From Mycolicibacterium llatzerense (lineage in GTDB: Bacteria > Actinomycetota > Actinomycetes > Mycobacteriales > Mycobacteriaceae), in contig NZ_JXST01000028.1 in assembly GCF_000878195.1 (NCBI RefSeq), forward strand, positions 1 through 64,000: a stretch of DNA of 64,000 nucleotides, given 5' to 3'. The notes beneath the pieces were generated by a model that saw only the letters and a list, made by a program, of their open reading frames with translations, searched no databases and was not told the DNA's origin. Below, piece by piece: positions 35,342-42,899 of this stretch. The position numbers were made by a program, and so were the translations under genes. The stretch's first letter is position 1, and each line of letters starts with the position of its first letter.

Positions 35342-35833
35342 CTAGTCGACGGTGTGCACGATCAAGATGTCGATCTTGGCTTTGCGTGCAACGTCGGCTG
35401 GCACCGAACCCAACAGTCGTCCTGCCGTCGAGTTCAGTCCGACATCGCCGACGACGATCAGGTCAGCGGCGACGTCTTGCGCCAACGTGGTGAGCGCCTC
35501 GACGGGCGCACCGATCACAGACCGTTCGTCGATGTCTTGGGCGCCCGCACCACGCGCTAGCTCGCCGGCTTCGTGGAGGATCTCGTAAACGTGCGCGTCG
35601 CCGTGCACCCGGTAGCCGCCATCACGTCCCAGCGCATCCTCTGCCCGACGATCACTTGCTTTCTCCGGTGCGGCCGGCCGTGCCCAACTGCCCTTTTCGA
35701 CTTCGTGGAAATGAGCCGTCGCGATGACCAGCTTCGCGCCCTGCTGCGCCGCGAACTTGGCGGCATGCTCGACCGCTTTCATCGACGAGTCTGAGCCGTC
35801 AGTTCCAACCAGGACTGTCCGGTAGCTGCCCAT
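35342..35833 (-). CDS. Universal stress protein (paralogue of the Rv1636-like protein)
   Basis: A 163-residue single-domain universal stress protein. It starts GSYRTVLVGTDGSDSSMKAVEHAA and ends with the nucleotide-binding pattern VVGDVGLNSTAGRLLGSVP (G-2X-G-9X-GS). It is closely related to the protein at 40820-41263 but has about 14 extra residues (HEVEKGSWARPAAPEK region). The ATG at 35833 follows GGAGA. Related mycobacterial proteins bind cAMP; whether this copy does is unknown. Confidence 0.88.
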   Translation of the reverse strand: MGSYRTVLVGTDGSDSSMKAVEHAAKFAAQQGAKLVIATAHFHEVEKGSWARPAAPEKASDRRAEDALGRDGGYRVHGDAHVYEILHEAGELARGAGAQDIDERSVIGAPVEALTTLAQDVAADLIVVGDVGLNSTAGRLLGSVPADVARKAKIDILIVHTVD

Positions 35834-36066
35834 CGCTGTCTCCTTACGGGGGTGACGTCGTGAAGACCTTAGCGCCGACGGATCAGTTGACGTGGGTATT
35901 TGGCGTGCATTGCGGGTGTGCTCCCCCAGCGGATCCCCCAATTGGTGGACATCGATCTCCTCCCCCGTATCAGCCGGTCGCCGGACAGACTCGCGGCCCG
36001 ATGAACGCGACGCTGTAGGTATCGCGGAACCGCGACGTCACCGACTCGTCCCGGAAGGACATCACC

Positions 36067-36720
36067 ATGACCGCCATGGCCCTCGACACCATCGAACCGG
36101 AGCCGGTCGACCGCCCGGACGCCGAAAGGTCCGCTGCCAAACGGCGCGCGATCATCCGGACGACCCTCGAGGTGGGCACGCCGTTGGTCGTGTTCTATGG
36201 GCTGCGCGCCACCGGGCAGTCGGAGTACTTCGCACTCTTGGCCGCCACGATCGTCGCCGGCATCCCGGTGGGGTACGGGCTCGTGAAGGCGCGTCAACTC
36301 GACCCGTACTCCGGCTACCTCATGTTGATGTTCGGGCTGACCCTGGCGGTCGCGCTGGTGACCACCGACCCCCGGCTGGTGTTGGCCGGACAGACGCTCG
36401 TCGGCGGCGCGGCGGCCGCGGTGTTCCTGGCGAGCTGCCTGGTCGGCAAGCCCATGACACAGTTCCTCGCCGCCCGATTCATGCCCGCGGCCACTGAGCA
36501 CACACCGGCCGTCGCGCTACACGCGTTGCACATCCGGCTCAGTGCAGTGGTCGGCGTCGGTCTCGTGATTCAGGTGGCCATCCTGCTCGGCATCATCTTC
36601 ACGTTCCCCTTCGACGTCGCGAACGGCTTGGTCAACGTCGTCGGGTCCATCGTCGTCCTGGCGATCGGAGCGGTGGTGGCAGTCATGGTCCGCCGCTTCA
36701 AGCAGACGCTCAACGCCTGA
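36067..36720 (+). CDS. VC0807-family membrane protein
   Basis: A 217-residue protein with about six helices. The sequence layout (LEVGTPLVVFYGLRATGQSE ... AGIPVGYGLVKARQLDPYSG) matches the VC0807 family of integral membrane proteins. The ATG follows GGAAGGA. It is a single gene with a strong hairpin immediately after its stop. Function is unknown. Confidence 0.8.
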   Translation: MTAMALDTIEPEPVDRPDAERSAAKRRAIIRTTLEVGTPLVVFYGLRATGQSEYFALLAATIVAGIPVGYGLVKARQLDPYSGYLMLMFGLTLAVALVTTDPRLVLAGQTLVGGAAAAVFLASCLVGKPMTQFLAARFMPAATEHTPAVALHALHIRLSAVVGVGLVIQVAILLGIIFTFPFDVANGLVNVVGSIVVLAIGAVVAVMVRRFKQTLNA

Positions 36721-36733
36721 GCTACCGCCGCAA

Positions 36734-36764
36734 CAGACCCTGCGCCGCTTCGGCGCAGGGTCTG
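36734..36764 (+). terminator. Hairpin terminator after the VC0807-family gene
   Basis: A perfect 13-bp stem (CAGACCCTGCGCC / GGCGCAGGGTCTG) with a 5-base loop, 13 bp after the stop codon. It lacks a U-tract. Confidence 0.75.
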
Positions 36765-36765
36765 A

Positions 36766-37464
36766 GCCGAGCTCGACTGCAAGGTCTACTGGACGGGCGG
36801 CATCGACTCGTCGCCCCGGGAAGTGGCCGGCGCGGACCCCGATTCGTTCCACAAACTCTCCACCGGCTACGCACGGGACAAGTCCCATGCCTATTACCGC
36901 GGGGCGCAGATCGCCGGCGCGGACGTCGCCACTTTCGACTGGCTGAACTACGGCTGGGCCAAGGACCGCAATCACGTCTGGGCCGGCACCCAACCTCTGA
37001 GCAGCGACCCCGAGCACTTCGGGATGATCAACAGCGATCTGGCGAAGGATGGTGCGGCCGTGTTCTGCAAAGACAGGGAGATTTCGGACGACCCGGCGCA
37101 CTTCGAGATCGTGCGCTTCTCCCCCGACGACCGAAACTTGGACTACACCAAGGACATTCGGACGGTTTTCTATCGGTGTGCGGCCATCCCCGGGGCGAAC
37201 GCGGCGACTTTCCGTCGGCTCAACGACAGCGTCTTCAACTACGCGGCCGACGATCAGCGGGCCTACTACCAAGACCGGGCGATCGCCGGCGCCGATCCAC
37301 GCACGTTCCGGGTGCTGTACGACACCGCCAATGAAGGCTGCGCCGCCGACGCACAGCATGCGTACCGCTGGGACACCGTCATCCCCGATGTGAATCCGCG
37401 TGACTTCCCACCCGGCAAGCCGGTGACCGGATGCGACGCGACGCAGGTTACGTTCGGGCCATGA
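36766..37464 (+). pseudogene. DKNYY-repeat protein, apparently 5'-truncated
   Basis: The frame encodes at least four DKNYY-type repeats (for example YARDKSHAYYRGAQIAGADVATF, ADDQRAYYQDRAIAGADPRTF). The first usable start is GTG 36823, giving 213 residues, yet repeat-like sequence (DCKVYWTGGIDSS) continues upstream to a TGA at 36763-36765, which lies in the terminator hairpin. There is no signal peptide or start for that part. Either the 5' end was deleted, or a shorter protein from GTG 36823 is made. It overlaps the next gene by 4 bp. Confidence 0.6.
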
Positions 37465-37895
37465 CGGGCGCCAAGAACAAGCTGGGTATCGCGGCAGTAT
37501 GTGTCCTGGCGCTGGCGGCCCTGGCCGTGATCGCCGTGAAGACACATGGTTTCGGTCTCGTGGGGCCGGCGCCGCGCCAGGCCCAGGACGTGGCGCGGGA
37601 CAGGTGCGAAGCCGATGTGCGTAAGCAATTGGCAGCACCCGGGTCAGCCAAGCTCTCAGGTGTGCGCGCGGTGGCCGGCGCACTGGAGGCGGACGGACGG
37701 GACATGTTCGCGCTCATGACCGACGAACCGCTCAAAGGCGTTGACCACGCGCGCATCACCGTGTGGAACGTGTCAGGAACCGTTGACGCCCAAGTCGAAG
37801 CCGGCGGCACGATTCATGATCCCTTCACGTGCCGTGCCTACTTCGTCGACGGCAATCTGGCCGACACGTTGGTCCTGTTCGACCACGCGCACTAG
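37461..37895 (+). CDS. Membrane-anchored small protein
   Basis: A 144-residue protein with one N-terminal membrane helix (LGIAAVCVLALAALAVIAV) and an extracytoplasmic domain with two Cys (DRCEADVRKQL and PFTCRAYFVDG). The pattern (APGSAKLSGVRA ... ITVWNVSGTVDAQ) is seen in several mycobacterial envelope proteins of unknown role. The ATG overlaps the DKNYY frame by 4 bp, so the two were an operon. Confidence 0.7.
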   Translation: MTGAKNKLGIAAVCVLALAALAVIAVKTHGFGLVGPAPRQAQDVARDRCEADVRKQLAAPGSAKLSGVRAVAGALEADGRDMFALMTDEPLKGVDHARITVWNVSGTVDAQVEAGGTIHDPFTCRAYFVDGNLADTLVLFDHAH

Positions 37896-37904
37896 ATAAC
37901 TGAT

Positions 37905-39626
37905 TCACCGCGGCGGTGGGATGTCGTTTTCGCCGGTCTCGCGGGCGGCTTCGCGGGCTGCGTGGCGTCGGTCGGCGGCTTCTTGGCCGGCCGCTATCGC
38001 TTGGAGGTCGGCTTCGTTGAGGGCGCGTTCGTAGGCGACGCGCTGGGCTTGGTTCTGGGCGCGGGTGCGGCGCCGGCTGGGCATCATGATGCCGCGGCCG
38101 GGTACCGGTGGGGTGTCGAGATCGGTGACGTTCGACGGTGGCTCGTCCGGCAGCGGTGTATCAACCTGCTTGTGGGGGAACAGGATTCGGCTTCCGGGCA
38201 CGCTGGTGTAGGTGTGCCCGGTAGGTGCGGTCCACACGATGGTCCCGTCGGGCTGTTGCCGGTCCCGCCATCCGTCGGGTCCGCTGTAGAAGGTTTTGAG
38301 TAGGTGGTGTTTTCGGCATTTCGGGCTGAGGTTGCCCGGATGGGTGAGCCCGGCGGGCCACGGAACCGTGTGGTCGACATCGCAGGCGGTCGCAGGCTGA
38401 TCGCAGCCGGGGAACATGCACGTCATCGCCCGCATCCGCACGAATTCATCGATCGCGGCAGACGGCCGGTACCGGGGCACTCCGCCCAGATCAGTCGCCG
38501 AGGCCACGGTGCGGACTTTGGCGCCGCGGGCCACCAGATCGGCCAACTGCGCTGGAGGTATCACCGGGCCGCCGACCACATAGCCGACAGGGGTGCGCAC
38601 CGGAGCCGGGACTCGGACAGGTGCCGACGCGGGGGCGGGAGCTGGCACGGGCGCGGCGTCAGGGGTGGTTTCATCCACCAACTCTGGCTCGCGAGCTCGG
38701 ATTTCGGCCGACGCAGCTGGATGCGGCGCAGGTGTGGGCCCGGGCTGCGGTGCGGGTGGGGTCAGGGGTGCGGCCGGGTCCCCGCTGAGCAGCGGATCCG
38801 CCACCGGCGCGGGTAGCGCATCGGTGAGGACGTGGATCACCACCGCGGTGGCGCGGGCATCGGGCCCGGCAGCTGGGCACTCGGCGTCGCCGCATTGGCA
38901 CGCCAACCGATCCCCACGCGCGGCCAGCACACCCAGCGCGTCAGCACGGCTCTGCCCGAACGTGCGCGGATCGTTGTCGCATACCTGCCGGGCCATCTCG
39001 GTCAGTACCCGATCCAGCAGTTCGGCATCAGTCGCGAGCAGGGCACCCCAGATGGAGGCGACCCCGGTGTCGTCATCGGGTTTGCCGACCCCGACCCCAC
39101 GGCGACGCGCGGCGGACCGCACTTTGAGGACCGCGGCCGGGTCGAATTTGTGCACCCAGCCGTCGATCTTCTTCTCGATCTTCTTGCGCGACAGCCCCGC
39201 CCACTCTTTCAGTGCCCCTGCCAAAGCGACATCGAGCACCGCCAGGGTGTTGGCATCCTCAACCAGACGGGTGCGCCAACAGATCGTGCCCACCGTCCGC
39301 GCCGATACCTCGCCGTCGGCGAACACCGCCGCCACCCGCGGGAGCCGGTCGCACAGTGCGATGGCTATCGACATCTGTCCGGACGCTTCCTTGCGGCCGA
39401 TCCCCAGGGCGGCACCGACCTCCGCGCAGGCTGCGTCCCAGCCATCGCAGGCCCACCACTGCCGATCACCCTGATTGTCGACCCGCAGTGCCACCAGATC
39501 GGCGATGGCAGCGAATTTCCCGGACTCGGCGATCGCCGATACCCGTGCGAAGTGGACCATGGAGTCGACTGCGGAGACATCGTGCACGAGGACTCCCGTG
39601 CCGCCGATACCTTCGCGTTCGAACAT
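37905..39626 (-). CDS. DUF222 - HNH endonuclease (13E12 family)
   Basis: A 573-residue protein of the mycobacterial 13E12 repeat family. An N-terminal DUF222 region (about residues 20-300) is followed by a Pro-rich linker (about 270-330) and a C-terminal HNH nuclease motif with CMFPGCDQPA, CDVDHTVPW and NLSPKCRKHH. It is probably a DNA endonuclease of mobile or self-splicing-type ancestry; its biological role is unsettled. The ATG at 39626 lies inside a perfect LexA box (39619-39634), so it should be DNA-damage inducible, as reported for 13E12 genes of M. tuberculosis. The frame extends to 39662. Confidence 0.87.
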   Translation of the reverse strand: MFEREGIGGTGVLVHDVSAVDSMVHFARVSAIAESGKFAAIADLVALRVDNQGDRQWWACDGWDAACAEVGAALGIGRKEASGQMSIAIALCDRLPRVAAVFADGEVSARTVGTICWRTRLVEDANTLAVLDVALAGALKEWAGLSRKKIEKKIDGWVHKFDPAAVLKVRSAARRRGVGVGKPDDDTGVASIWGALLATDAELLDRVLTEMARQVCDNDPRTFGQSRADALGVLAARGDRLACQCGDAECPAAGPDARATAVVIHVLTDALPAPVADPLLSGDPAAPLTPPAPQPGPTPAPHPAASAEIRAREPELVDETTPDAAPVPAPAPASAPVRVPAPVRTPVGYVVGGPVIPPAQLADLVARGAKVRTVASATDLGGVPRYRPSAAIDEFVRMRAMTCMFPGCDQPATACDVDHTVPWPAGLTHPGNLSPKCRKHHLLKTFYSGPDGWRDRQQPDGTIVWTAPTGHTYTSVPGSRILFPHKQVDTPLPDEPPSNVTDLDTPPVPGRGIMMPSRRRTRAQNQAQRVAYERALNEADLQAIAAGQEAADRRHAAREAARETGENDIPPPR

Positions 39627-39634
39627 GTGTTCGA
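39619..39634. promoter_or_regulatory. LexA SOS box overlapping the HNH start codon
   Basis: TCGAACATGTGTTCGA is a perfect match to the mycobacterial SOS consensus TCGAAC-N4-GTTCGA. It overlaps the ATG of the DUF222-HNH gene (complement of 39624-39626), a position that would block both promoter and start region. Confidence 0.85.
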
Positions 39635-39706
39635 GTCTACCTGTCGATCGGGCGTGCCGCAATGGAATTCACCGATCAGTGCTACCGCTCAATTGGGCGC
39701 GCGAAC

Positions 39707-40579
39707 ATGTCAGGCAAGATGCCTCAGGTGACGTACCGTTCGCCGACCTTGTCCGATCTCGTCAGCACGCTGCTGGTGGATCAGACCGATGACCACCACT
39801 TCGTGGCTACCCAACTCGACAACCCCGGCCACCACATCGCCGGCGGCCATCTCGCCGGTCAGGTGCTGGTGGCGGCGAGCCGGACTGCACCGGGACGTAG
39901 CGCGCACAGCCTGCACGTCTACTACCTGCGTGCCGGTGACGCCCGGTATCCGGTCGAGGTCCAGGTCGATGCCGCGCGCGATGGCGGCACGCTCGCGACG
40001 CGCCGCATCACCGCCCGTCAGAATGGGGAGATCCTGCTGGAGGCGTTGGCGTCGTTCAGCGCCCCGGTTGACGCGCTCGACTATCAGGCGACCATTCCTG
40101 ATGTGCCGGAACCGCTTTCGGTACCGACCATGGCCGAACAGCTCGCCGACTACGCCGAAGAATCAGGTGGCTTCTGGGTCCGCGACCAACCGTTCGAGCT
40201 GCGGTACATCGATCCGCACCCGCGGTTGGCGAAGGACTCGTCGGACCCGGCGCCGCATCTGCGGATGTGGTGGCGCCCAACGGACACCATCCCCGATGAT
40301 CCGGCGTTGCACGCCGGGCTGCTCGCGTACCTGACCGGAACCACCATGCTGGAGGCGGCGATGATCCCGCGTGGTGCGTTGCCGGCTCACACTTTCTCCG
40401 CGCTGATCGACCACGCGCTGTGGTTCCACCGGCCAGTGGATCTGAGCGACTGGGTGCTGTCCGACCAGACCTCGCCGAGTGGCATCGGCGGCCGTGGCCT
40501 GGCCAGCGGGACGATGTACAACCGTGCCGGGCAGTTGGTGTGCGTGGCCACGCAGGAGCTGTATTTCGGTCGTGGCTAA
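39707..40579 (+). CDS. tesB: Acyl-CoA thioesterase II
   Basis: A 290-residue double-hotdog thioesterase. The N-terminal hotdog has GGHLAGQVLVAASRTAPGR and SLHVYYLRAGD; the C-terminal hotdog has AYLTGTTMLEAA and the active-site stretch SALIDHALWFHRPVDLSDW. It ends with GLASGTMYNRAGQLVCVATQE, all standard for TesB. It hydrolyses medium- and long-chain acyl-CoA in the cytoplasm. An ATG at 39719 is an alternative start. It is divergent from the HNH gene across an 80-bp gap. Confidence 0.92.
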   Translation: MSGKMPQVTYRSPTLSDLVSTLLVDQTDDHHFVATQLDNPGHHIAGGHLAGQVLVAASRTAPGRSAHSLHVYYLRAGDARYPVEVQVDAARDGGTLATRRITARQNGEILLEALASFSAPVDALDYQATIPDVPEPLSVPTMAEQLADYAEESGGFWVRDQPFELRYIDPHPRLAKDSSDPAPHLRMWWRPTDTIPDDPALHAGLLAYLTGTTMLEAAMIPRGALPAHTFSALIDHALWFHRPVDLSDWVLSDQTSPSGIGGRGLASGTMYNRAGQLVCVATQELYFGRG

Positions 40580-40819
40580 CAATCTTGGGCCTGAAGCGGT
40601 CCCGCTCACCGGGCGAAACACGCGGCTGTTTCGTCACCATTAGCAAGCCCGTTGCGGTGGCTGCCGCTAACATCGGTGCCGGTAAAGCACATTTTTCACG
40701 GTATCCCCGGCGAACTTGTGTGGTGAAACCGCACCATCGGCCGCGCTTCAGCGGCTACTGTCTGCGGTGACGCCGGACAGTACGCCGGATACTCAAACCT
40801 GCATAACGGGAGGCCATTG

Positions 40820-41263
40820 ATGAGCGGCTACCAGACCGTGGTCGTCGGTACGGACGGATCGGATTCGTCATTGCGTGCTGTGGAGCGCGCCGCCCAGATC
40901 GCCGCGGGGGCCAATGCGAAGTTGGTCGTGGCAACCGCCTACTTCCCGCACGCCGATGATCAGCGTGCGGCCGACGTCCTGAAGGACGAGGGGTACAAGG
41001 TGCACGGCGACGCGCCGATCTACGCGATCCTGCGTGAGGCTCGTGACCGCGCCGAGGCAGCCGGTGCCACTCAGGTGGAAGAGAAGGCCATCGTCGGCGC
41101 TCCCGTCGACGCGCTGGTCGAGCTGGCTGAGGGTTCCAACGCCGACCTGCTGGTCGTCGGCAACGTCGGTCTGAGCACCATTGCCGGCCGTCTGCTGGGC
41201 TCGGTGCCGGCGAACGTGGCTCGTCGCGCCAAGGTCGACGTGCTGATCGTCCACACCTCGTAA
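40820..41263 (+). CDS. cAMP-binding universal stress protein (Rv1636-like)
   Basis: A 147-residue universal stress protein that aligns along its whole length with my memory of M. tuberculosis Rv1636 (SGYQTVVVGTDGSDSSLRAV ... VVGNVGLSTIAGRLLGSVPANVARRAKVDVLIVHTS). The nucleotide signature G-2X-G-9X-GS is intact. Rv1636 and its M. smegmatis homologue bind cAMP with high affinity and act as a cAMP buffer. The ATG at 40820 lies behind GGGAGG. An adenylate cyclase gene is at 63280. A strong terminator follows. Confidence 0.92.
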   Translation: MSGYQTVVVGTDGSDSSLRAVERAAQIAAGANAKLVVATAYFPHADDQRAADVLKDEGYKVHGDAPIYAILREARDRAEAAGATQVEEKAIVGAPVDALVELAEGSNADLLVVGNVGLSTIAGRLLGSVPANVARRAKVDVLIVHTS

Positions 41264-41276
41264 GGTTCGGATTTCC

Positions 41277-41316
41277 CTGAGGCCCCCGGCGTACTGCCGG
41301 GGGCCTCAGGATTTTT
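41277..41316 (+). terminator. Intrinsic terminator after the universal stress protein gene
   Basis: A perfect 14-bp stem (CTGAGGCCCCCGGC / GCCGGGGGCCTCAG) with a 5-base loop, followed by GATTTTT. This is one of the few classic U-tract terminators in the window. Confidence 0.92.
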
Positions 41317-41338
41317 CGTGCCCGTAAAGTTTCGAGCC

Positions 41339-42127
41339 ATGGCCCGAAGAAGTCTCGTCCTTGCGTCGTGGGTGACGCTCTCACTGGCCGCGTCACTGGT
41401 CGCCGGCTGCGGTGCGAACGATCGGACCGCCGCGCCCGCGACGACCTCCGGGCTGGCGTCCGAGACCGCATCGACGATCCCGTCCGTCGGCCCGCCGGAC
41501 CCCAACGTGGCGCGCAATCCCGCCGTGGCTGCGGCGCAGGGGAGTGTGGTGCGGGTGCACGGTATCGCCCACAGTTGCCGAAAGCGGTTGGAGGGCACCG
41601 GGTTTGTCGTGGCGCCCAAGCGGGTCATGTCCACAGCCCATGGTGTTGCCGGGACCGACGAGATCTCGGTCGAGGTCGGCGGCACCAAGTACGACGGTCA
41701 CGTGGTTTCGTTCGACCCCAACATGGACATCTCGATCCTCGCCGTTCCGGACCTGCCGACGGCTCCATTGATGTTCTCCGAGGCGCCCGCCGTCAGCGGT
41801 GCCGACGCGGCGGCGCTCGGGTTTCCGCACGGGGGTGCGTACGAGGCCAAACCGGTCCGGGTCCGTGAGGTCATCAAGCTGCAGGGGCCTGACATCTTTC
41901 GCACCGGCACGGTGACGCGCGAGGTGTATGCCATCAGAGGTGGTGTGCAGCAAGGAAATTCAGGTGGCCCGCTGGTCGACCTGGACGGTCGCGTGCGTGG
42001 TGTGGTCTTCGGCGCAGCACAGGACGACCCCGACACGAGTTTCGCGTTGACCGCGAAGGAAGTTGCCCCCCAGCTGGCGCTGGTGGGTAACACCGAACCC
42101 GTCCCGACGGGCCATTGCGTGGGCTGA
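41339..42127 (+). CDS. Trypsin-like serine protease lipoprotein (MarP-like domain)
   Basis: A 262-residue exported protein. A signal sequence ends in lipobox LVAGC, then a Thr/Ser/Pro linker leads to a chymotrypsin-fold protease with His in MSTAHGV, Asp in DPNMDISIL and Ser in QQGNSGGPLVD. The domain resembles the periplasmic protease part of MarP, including the paired Cys near the start (AHSCRKRL) and at the end (TGHCVG), but without MarP's four membrane helices. It is likely lipid-anchored on the outer face of the membrane. A GTG at 41318 is an alternative start. Confidence 0.85.
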   Translation: MARRSLVLASWVTLSLAASLVAGCGANDRTAAPATTSGLASETASTIPSVGPPDPNVARNPAVAAAQGSVVRVHGIAHSCRKRLEGTGFVVAPKRVMSTAHGVAGTDEISVEVGGTKYDGHVVSFDPNMDISILAVPDLPTAPLMFSEAPAVSGADAAALGFPHGGAYEAKPVRVREVIKLQGPDIFRTGTVTREVYAIRGGVQQGNSGGPLVDLDGRVRGVVFGAAQDDPDTSFALTAKEVAPQLALVGNTEPVPTGHCVG

Positions 42128-42135
42128 CGTAGCCC

Positions 42136-42810
42136 TTACCAGCCGCGCGTCCGCCATTCTTCGAGGTGCGGCCGCTCGGTGCCGAGTGTGGTGTCGTCGC
42201 CGTGCCCGGGGTAGATGACCGTGGAGTCGGGGTAGACGTCGAAGACCTTGCGGGTGACGTCGCCGAGCAGTCGCTCGAAGTCGCCTTCCTGCCAGGTCTT
42301 GCCGACGCCGCCCGGAAACAGGCAGTCGCCGGTGAAGAGGTGTGTGACGTCACCGTCGGCTCCGCGGAGCGCCAGCGCGACCGAACCTTCGGTGTGACCC
42401 TGCAGGTGGATGACATCGAGGGTCAGGTCGCCGATCGTGATGGTGTCGCCGTCGGCCAGAATCCGGTCGGGCTTGACGGGCAGTGGCTCGGCGTCCAGGG
42501 CATGCGCCGCGGTGGGTGCGCCTGTGGCTTCCGCCACTTCGGCCAGTGCCTGCCAGTGGTCGAAGTGCTGGTGGCTGGTGACGATGAGCTCGACGTTCGG
42601 CGTTTGCGACCTGATCAGCTCGACGAGCGCCGCACCGTCGTTCGCGGCGTCGATGAGCAGCGTCTTTCCGGTCGCGGAACAAGTGATGAGGTACGCGTTG
42701 TTGTCCATCGGCCCGACCGATGCCTTGACGATCGTCGCGGCGGGCAGCGTGCGACGTGCCGCGGTGCCCGCATCGACGTGGCCGGTGTAGGTGTCATTGA
42801 CGACTGTCAT
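42136..42810 (-). CDS. MBL-fold hydrolase (glyoxalase II-like; Rv1637c-like)
   Basis: A 224-residue MBL-fold protein with the metal motif TSHQHFDHW, later ligands in LQGHTEGSV, the FTGDCLFPGG loop and the final IYPGHGDDT. This is the pattern of hydroxyacylglutathione hydrolase-like proteins; mycobacteria use mycothiol, so the substrate is probably a different thioester. It starts at the ATG at 42810. It lies divergently next to uvrA, the same arrangement as Rv1637c-uvrA. Confidence 0.88.
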   Translation of the reverse strand: MTVVNDTYTGHVDAGTAARRTLPAATIVKASVGPMDNNAYLITCSATGKTLLIDAANDGAALVELIRSQTPNVELIVTSHQHFDHWQALAEVAEATGAPTAAHALDAEPLPVKPDRILADGDTITIGDLTLDVIHLQGHTEGSVALALRGADGDVTHLFTGDCLFPGGVGKTWQEGDFERLLGDVTRKVFDVYPDSTVIYPGHGDDTTLGTERPHLEEWRTRGW

Positions 42811-42899
42811 GACGCCACCGTATCGGGCTTGTCGGTGGGGGCACATAGCATGGCGCTGTGGTGTCTGGACTGCCCAGACATTCAGGTGAAGGGATACGT

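Noticed and set aside
40584-40608. Possible DosR box upstream of the Rv1636-like gene
   Set aside because: Only the first few bases and the central AA agree with the DosR consensus; the second half-site is missing.
42840-42899. LexA box in front of uvrA
   Set aside because: No TCGAAC-N4-GTTCGA-like sequence is present in the short upstream region; the only clear SOS box in the window is at 39619-39634.
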